From Incurvaria masculella (lineage: Eukaryota; Arthropoda; Insecta; Lepidoptera; Incurvariidae): 64,000 bases of DNA. The notes below the pieces were generated by a model that worked only from the letters and a program-made list of their open reading frames with translations, made no database searches and was not told the DNA's origin. The stretch is taken from NCBI GenBank assembly GCA_946894095.1, contig OX335644.1:9591595-9655594 (forward strand). The letters are read 5' to 3'. Position numbers and translations under genes: made by a program. Positions 54,252 through 61,003 of the stretch are shown piece after piece (the first letter of the stretch is position 1; each line of letters opens with the position of its first letter).

Positions 54252-54762
54252 TTGAACTCATAGTACGAGAGCGGACCGTTGTCAACCCTACGTCATCGAG
54301 TAACACCATGGGACCCATTTGTGGTTGTGCGGATTAGAATAGGCTTCCTAAAAATACTAGGTTGCCTGACCCAAACCTGGAACGTTTTGTGCAGTAGGTA
54401 ATATTAAATCACTTTTTTGGTAGAATTTAACGTCATCGAGTAACAACATGAGACCTAGCACAATCGGTAAAGGTCATCAAGAAAAGCTAAAAAAAAGTAG
54501 GTTGGCTCGTCCTACCCTGGCACGTTCTGAGGTTGGCCGGTTTTAAAATGTCGAAAAATAAAAAAAAAATACGTCATCGAGTAACAAGATGACAATACCA
54601 CCATTCGATAGTCCTATGAACATGCTTCATAAAAAAATTAGGTTGGCTGCCCTCAGCCTGGCACGTTTCCTACGCGGCCATGTTGAACGTCTGATGCGCC
54701 CGGTTCTTATATTCATCAATTGTTAAATTAATATAATATAACAGTTTTGTGATATGTCTATC
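54252..54762. repeat. Left arm of a 0.5-kb inverted repeat pair
   Basis: The sequence is repeated in reverse complement at 60050-60560 with only scattered mismatches. It contains three related sub-units of about 140 bp that each begin ACGTCATCGAGTAACA and carry GGTTG...GGCACGTT-like blocks (starting near 54289, 54431 and 54571). No coding frame. Confidence 0.9.
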
Positions 54763-55165
54763 TATAATAATAATAATAATAATAATTTATTTCAGGTGCA
54801 TTGTCCCATAACATTGTAAATAATATTAAAACTAAGTTACACATTAATAAAATCCTTATAATAAATTCGTCCCAAAATGTTTGCTACTATTCTATTCTCA
54901 CTATATATAAACAGTCATGTTTTTACTGATCAGAACTCATCTTGAATAGGTTAAAAAAAAACCAAAATGAAATATTTGTGATATAGGTACTGATTGATTG
55001 CGTGATATTAGGGCATTGTCGTATCTAATTACTAACTATGTTTAACTCAAGTTAACTTTAGGTTATGATGCACATAGTTCCGCATACTTGAAGAGTAAAA
55101 ACCGGAAGTTTCATATACATATGCTTTCGGAATCTACCGTATGGATCATTCAACGTGGGGATTAG

Positions 55166-55917
55166 CAACTCCAGTCAGCCCATGCCTACGGCATTAGAGG
55201 CGCACGCTTTAAATTCTGCCACGGCCCTCGTTATTACAAAATTTTAATCAGATTGAATGTAAACATAACGTAATGAAGATTTTTTTAATAGTCATAATAA
55301 AATAAATCGCCACAAAACTTAAACCCATAAGTGATGTATCTCAAAGTTACTATTCTTTAATTCACATGAATTTAGGGTAAATATTCTAGTGTATATTTCC
55401 ATTCTTTAAACATTTCAATGTATATGTTTTCTATAAATATATACGCAACGTTGCCGGGTCTATACAAAAGTACATGTCCACATCGTCACTCACATATTAA
55501 GGAAGTTTAGTAAGCTTTGGCGTCACTCTCTTTTCTTTATTTACGTATCTCTTTTATTTTATCATAAAAAAGTTGCAATGTACCCAAACCGAAGCGGAAT
55601 TTTAAATTAACAGCTCTTAAGTCGTAGGTATAGTTTAAATAATACCTGAAAAGCTCTGTAAAAATATTTATGTATTAGTTATAGAAAACATATACATTTA
55701 AATGTTTAAAGGATGGAAATAACCATGAATATTTAACCTAAAGTCATGTGAATAAAAGAATAGTAACATTTTCGCGATTTATTTTATTATGACTATTAAA
55801 ATTCTTCATTACATCAGGTTTACATTCAATCTAATTTGAATTATGTAATGAGGAGATCCGTCGCAGAATGTAAAGCGTGCGCCTCTAATATCGTAGGCAT
55901 GGGCTGACGGGGGTTGA
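55166..55917. repeat. Large palindrome, arms ~250 bp
   Basis: The left arm (55166-55438) and right arm (55677-55917) are reverse complements with small gaps; shared words include 'cagcccatgcctacg', 'ttagaggcgcacgcttta' and 'tatgttttctata'. The 238-bp loop is AT-rich. It looks like a palindromic MITE and is nested within the larger inverted structure. Confidence 0.8.
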
Positions 55918-56137
55918 AGAAAGGACCTTAAAGCGATGCACGCTCCAGTGGCAACAAGAAAACATTTTAAAACCTGTGTACGATTTAGTCCTTCTGATGA
56001 GTCTAGTGTTAGATACAGAATGAATACTATTATTTCTGTCATGAACTACTATAGTGACCTGTAAACAAAGAAACAAATTACAAAACCTTATTATTATTAC
56101 AGCTTAAAAAAACGACATAATATTAAACCTTTAAATG

Positions 56138-57170
56138 CTACCACCTACAAAAAAATAAGAGTACAATGGTTTGAGAACAGTCAGTCAATCCGTCAGCGTG
56201 TTTGCGACCAGTGCGGGACATACGCCTCTCCAATCCTTCTCCAGTCCTCCCGGCCCTCAGCGGTACGTACTGCTTTCCCCGACGCACTTGATGCCGTCTT
56301 TCCACCTGGCGGGTGGTCTTCCCACACTCCGTTTGCCTGTCCACGACCGCCAGTGTAGGACACGGTTACTCTAACGGTCGTCGTCTCGTCGGCTGACGTG
56401 ACCAGCCCACTCATAACCGGGAGGATGCACTGGCCATATGTTCGGGTCTTTAAATTTTGCGAAAGGTCAGACCTCAGAGCGAATTTAAGCTTTCCGAAGG
56501 CAGCCCAACCCAGTTGAATCCGTCGCTCAACCTCCAAAGACAGTCCTTGTATACTAAGCCGCAGAATTTGACCAAGATAACGATTTGTCCTCCCGTCATA
56601 CCCTCAGTCGCCATGATCTTGGTTTTATCCCGGTTCATCTTCAGACCTACCTATCGATGCTTTATAAAGGTCTTCCAGCATTGTTTGAAGCTGAACTCGG
56701 GATTTTGACAGAAGAACAATGTGATCGGCGAAGCGAAGATGACTGAGGAAAATATTCATTAACGTTGATACCCATGTTGTCCCATTCAAGCGTCTTGAAC
56801 ACATATTCCGATGCGCTTGTGAAGAGCTTGGGTGAGATCACATCCCCCTGCCTAACGCCTTTAGCAAGAGGGATGGGTTGGGTATTTTAATGAAGCCTCA
56901 CAGTCATCGTCGCGGACCGATATAGATTTCGGAGTACCTCGAACGCCTGGTGGTCGATTCTACACCTCAGGAGGGAGTTTTAGACAGCCCATTTTTCAAC
57001 TGAGTCGAAAGCCTTTTCGTAAAGGACTAGAAAAGAAGTGGAAGACTACAAAGAGCGGCTTGTTGTACTCCTCGCACTTCTGCACCACTTGTCTCACAGT
57101 AAATAGGTGATCCATTATGCCGTATCCTTTCCTGAACCAGCCCTATATGTCTATGGTGCAGCAAATTGAC
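56138..57170 (-). mobile_element. RTE-type LINE fragment
   Basis: The minus strand carries, with several frameshifts, a reverse transcriptase stretch (56750-57165) and the C-terminal block 56537-56193 (RRIQLGWAAFGKLK, REDWRRIGEAYVPHWSQTR). Order and motifs fit RTE-like elements of moths. Multiple breaks make it a fossil of about 1 kb. Confidence 0.75.
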
Positions 57171-57179
57171 AACCTACCC

Positions 57180-57350
57180 GCATCCACGAGGCAGCCCGAA
57201 CCTACCCACACCTACAATCTTCGCAGCCGACGCCCGCCAGTTACCGTTTGACGAGCCGGGCTGTCAGACGTAACCGCTGAGGGCCGGGAGGACTGGAGAA
57301 GGATTGGAGAGGCCTATGCCCAGCAGTGGACGCAAACACGCTGAATGACT
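57180..57350 (+). mobile_element. RTE 3' end, inverted relative to its neighbour
   Basis: The plus strand reads AEGREDWRRIGEAYAQQWTQ before a stop, the same C-terminal block as in the minus-strand copy at 56193-56300. It abuts the Penelope-like sequence. Confidence 0.65.
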
Positions 57351-57359
57351 GACATTGCG

Positions 57360-58190
57360 AAAATTGTACCCATTTTCTCGAAGCACAGGGTCCATTTCGG
57401 TGAAGATATGGTCCTTGTCACACAACCGCTGTGCTCTAAGTCTCAATGCTCTTGCGACCGATTCCAAATGCACCGGAACATGATGCGAAGTAGCTTGTAG
57501 ACAACGATTTGTGTGTGTCGGCTTGCGGTACACTGTGTGGCTTAGGATTCCATCCAATCGTCGAGCAACAAGTACATCCAAGAACGCCAAAGTACTACTG
57601 TATATTTTATATTTGTGTGAACCTAATTAAGATGAGAGATGAAAGCGTCGAGTGATTGGCGACCATGTGACCAGATTGAAATCATGTCATCCACGTACCG
57701 TACCCAAAACATTGACTTAAGAGGTGAAGTTTGCAATGTGCGGTGTTCCAGCGGTTCCATGAAAAGGTTTGCCACCACTGGTGTCACTGGTGTTCCCATT
57801 GCTACACCTTCTCGCTGGATGTAGTATTGTCCGTTCCACAGAAAGTATGTCTTAGTGAGACAATATGGCAGGAGCTTGACGCACTCAGTGTCGATGTCGT
57901 TGCTGATGACTAAGTTTCTGATGATGTCGAGGGACCCTTGGACTGGTACGTCTACATGCAGCGATTCGACGTCAAAGCTCACTAATAGATCCATGCATGC
58001 CAACTTCACTGTAGACAACCATTCCACAAAATGGGCCGAATCTTTAACGTAGGACGACGTCTTGCCAGACAGAGGTTGAAATATTGAGGCGACATGTTTA
58101 GCGAGGAGGTTGGTAGGAGCATTTATCTGGCTGACTATTGGTCTAAGAGGGTTCCCGTCTTTGTGAATTTTAGGAAGACCGTAGAAGCGC
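57360..58190 (-). mobile_element. Penelope-like element, reverse transcriptase part
   Basis: On the minus strand, from about 58190 down, the frame reads FYGLPKIHKDG, LLVSFDVESLHVDVPV, YIQREGVAMGTPVTPVVANL, MFWVRYVDDMISIW and, after a break, MAFLDVLVARRLDG and VYRKPTHTN. These are the conserved blocks of Penelope-like reverse transcriptases, with YVDD as catalytic motif. It ends by about 57360 with no endonuclease domain. One frame break near 57600 makes it non-functional. Confidence 0.85.
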
Positions 58191-58375
58191 TACCACCGCA
58201 TTTCCGCTACCACCTCGACCCACACCTATGACTTACGACCACGGCGAGTCTAGTTGTCAGTCGTCTGCTGCGTACGAACGTGGCGGACAACCTCCTTGAC
58301 AACGGGCTGAACTATCAGCTCGATACGTCAGCGAATGTCTCCTCCCGCCGCGTGAAAAGCCGTAACATTTTTCAA
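58190..58375 (+). repeat. Penelope terminal repeat, opposite orientation
   Basis: The sequence matches 15355-15530, the 3' end of the other Penelope relic ('cgtctgctgcgtacgaacgt', 'ccgcgtgaaaagccgtaaca'), but is on the opposite strand to the adjoining reverse transcriptase. Inverted terminal pieces are a known oddity of Penelope elements. Confidence 0.75.
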
Positions 58376-58379
58376 ATAT

Positions 58380-59760
58380 ATTTAACGACCACGGTAATCC
58401 CAAAAGTATCACAAGTAAGGTTATTTCTTTAGTTATAGCTGAAGATAGATCATTTGCTGTATTTAATACATCACAATTCACATTATGTATTTGGGTCCCC
58501 AGTGCATTAAACTCATTTTACTGTCATTTAAAAGTAGGTTATTGGCTTCACAACATAATTTAAGTAAGTTCATAGCTTGTATAAAGGACTCCCGTAGTTC
58601 TGATATACGATTTTTTCAAATTGATGAGTTGTCATCAGCAAATAAAATCATATCATTATCTGTTGCGATGCAACTTGAAATATCATTTATAACAACATAT
58701 AAAACCACGGTCTTAGAACTGAGCACTGCGGTATACCCATAGCGATTGATTCTACATCAGACCGTTTACTTCACAATTTTGTTGTCTATTTAATATATTT
58801 TTTTTATTTATTTATTTATTTATATCCATAATCATACACAATACAGTATTCACATTTAACTATATCTAAGTGGATTAATACCATTCCGATAGACCGTTTG
58901 GCCCGTGGTGAAATGGTTTGCTAGGAATAAACAATTTTGATTAAGTTAAGATGGCGTCTTCTGTATATTATGTATGAAATAAGTAATACATAAACAAAAT
59001 ATTCCATTATAATATTAGATAAAGAGTAAACTAAATAACATTAAATAAGTATTTTTATATTGTAAGTCGAGGTGTTAGTGTAATTATGTGTTTTTATTGT
59101 AATATAAAAGTAAGGGCTTGTTCACACTCTTGTCTCCCTGCATCAATTAGCCAGCAATGGAGAATTTTTTTCCTCGTGTGAGGTTTTTTTTTGCCTAAAT
59201 ATGGGATGGATTTTATAATATGGTGGTATATTTTAGGTGCCAAGAAGGAATAGAATCTTTGTGCAAATCGTGTGGATGTGGAAGGAAGTGGGAGCAAGTT
59301 TTTTTGTCGAGTCGCATAAGAGTCGTTGTTGCAAAGATACATATAATTTAGAAAAACCTCATTTATTTTCCCTAACACCATAAGTGTTCTAGTTTTCCTG
59401 GAAGTATTTTGTGATCTACACAGTCAAAAGCTTTTGATACATCACAGAAAATGCCGTAGGTGCTCATAGATTTAACTAGAGAAGTTAAAATAGATATTAA
59501 CAACAAGGCAATGGCATCTCCTGTTGACCTACACTTACGAAATCCGAACTGATTATAATTAATAACACTGTGAATGTAAGGAAACAGGCCTATAATTTTC
59601 AACATCATTATGAGATCCCTTTTTAAGCAATGGTATTACCCTAGTAATTTTAATAAGTCTGGAAATGTGCCATCTTAAATTCAATTCTAAGAGGTTATAT
59701 AACACTGCCCCATATGGACTTTAACAGATTAGTAGATATGTTCCATAAACCTTGCGGTCC
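58380..59760 (-). mobile_element. LINE reverse transcriptase (outer), split by a second LINE
   Basis: On the minus strand 59700-59372 reads KITRVIPLLKKGSHNDVENY, then QFGFRKCRSTGDAIALLL and GIFCDVSKAFDCVDHKILPG. The next expected blocks, GIPQCSVLRP, INDISS-like sequence and LFADDNSS, appear only after a gap at 58760-58400. The missing interval is occupied by another element (58796-59385). Catalytic FADD is present, but there are frame breaks. The C-terminal end is cut off at 58380 by the Penelope terminal repeat. Confidence 0.75.
58796..59385 (-). mobile_element. 5'-truncated LINE nested in the outer LINE
   Basis: The minus frame 59381-59094 reads YATRQKNLLPLPSTSTR and FLAPKIYHHIIKSIPYLG, the C-terminal end of a Jockey/CR1-like ORF2. 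About 300 bases of 3' untranslated sequence follow, ending in an (AATA)n tail at 58800-58822. A tail of simple repeats and 5' truncation show a LINE insertion that is younger than its host. Confidence 0.75.
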
Positions 59761-60049
59761 TTTGGACTTAAGGTCTCTGTTACTTTTTGAATCTCAGAAC
59801 AGCTAACAGATTCAAAAGTGACAGACTTCTTATTGCGTGGTAAAAATATTTTGAGTTGCTCTAATGCGAGATTTACACTTTATTGAATGTATTTAGTTGT
59901 ATCTTGCGCGACAGAAGAAAAATATTTGTTGAAATGAATTTTTTTGCAACCATTGCACCCAATCAATCAATATATCACAAATATTTCATTTTGTTTTTTT
60001 TTTTACCTATCCAAGGTGAGTTCAGATCAATAAAAACATCACCGGTTTA
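59761..60049. other. No gene seen
   Basis: May contain further broken pieces of the outer LINE; nothing specific can be named. Confidence 0.35.
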
Positions 60050-60560
60050 TAGATATACATATTACAAAACTGTTATATTATATTAATTTAAAAATTGATG
60101 AATATAAGAACTACGCGCATCCGACGTTCAACATGGCCGCGTAGGAAGCGTGCCAGGCTGAGGGCAGCCAACCTAATTTTTTTATGAAGTATGTTCATAG
60201 GACTATCGAATGGTGGTATTGTCATCTTGTTACTCGATGACGTATTTTTTTTTATTTTTCGACATTTTAAAACCGGCCAACCTCAGAACGTGCCAGGGTA
60301 GGACGAGCCAACCTACTTTTTTTTAGCTTTTCTTGATGACCTTTACCGATTGTGCTAGGTCTCATGTTGTTACTCGATGACGTTAAATTCTACCAAAAAA
60401 GTGATTTAATATTACCTACTGCACAAAACGTTCCAGGTTTGGGTCAGGCAACCTAGTATTTTTAGGAAGCCTATTCTAATCCGCACAACCACAAATGGGT
60501 CCCATGGTGTTACTCGATGACGTAGGGTTGACGACGGTCCGCTCTCGTACTATCATGTTC
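60050..60560. repeat. Right arm of the 0.5-kb inverted repeat pair
   Basis: Reverse complement of 54252-54762, containing the same three sub-units, each ending TGTTACTCGATGACGT. Confidence 0.9.
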
Positions 60561-60820
60561 GATTCGGAGGTAACGTGAATAACGGGACGGAATGGAACCG
60601 TTTCTGCTCGAACAAAGCCAGCCTTGTCATTGTAATTAGGCTGTATAGCGAAAGCTTTTGCCTGTCCATTGGATAAACAAACAAAAAAATGTCATTATAA
60701 TCAATTGTCAAGCGAGCAGCTGATTTTGATCAACCTCTCAAATTTGTCAGGCGAATGCGATCTTGTCGGCAACGAACACCATTTATTTCAATTATATTCT
60801 TTGATTACTTTTGACCAATT
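60561..60820 (+). promoter_or_regulatory. NSUN6: NSUN6 upstream region
   Basis: The 260 bases between the inverted-repeat arm and the NSUN6 ATG must contain the 5' untranslated sequence and probably the core promoter, unless an upstream exon exists. No TATA box or clear initiator stands out. The start context is 'aattATGt', with A at -3. Confidence 0.4.
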
Positions 60821-61003
60821 ATGTCTCTATTCACCGATTCTAACGTGTTTAATGAAATGCGCCTCTCGAATTCCAATCGTGAAAATACCGACATTGGTTA
60901 CCTAGAGGAATGGTTGAGAAAACCCCCAATGCACACTGCTTTTAGAATAAACAACCTAAAGTCCCTATTTACATTGCAAACACTTCAGAAGTCATTAACG
61001 GAG
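60821..61003 (+). CDS. NSUN6: NSUN6 exon 1
   Basis: 61 codons, MSLFTDSNVFNEMRLSNSNR at the start and QKSLTE at the end; donor GAG|GTAAGT, phase 0. The segment FRINNLKSL matches the start of the methyltransferase N-terminal domain in other NSUN6 proteins. Confidence 0.93.

Larger units (their letters stand above)
54252..60560. mobile_element. 6.3-kb structure with long inverted arms (foldback-like)
   Basis: Two 510-bp near-identical inverted arms with internal sub-repeats enclose 5.3 kb made of other elements: a 750-bp palindrome, an RTE LINE, Penelope-like sequence and nested LINEs. Long arms with internal tandem units are known from foldback-type DNA transposons. No transposase is visible, and no target duplication could be seen. 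Two separate insertions of one repeat in opposite orientation are the alternative. The right arm ends 260 bases before the NSUN6 start codon. Confidence 0.5.
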
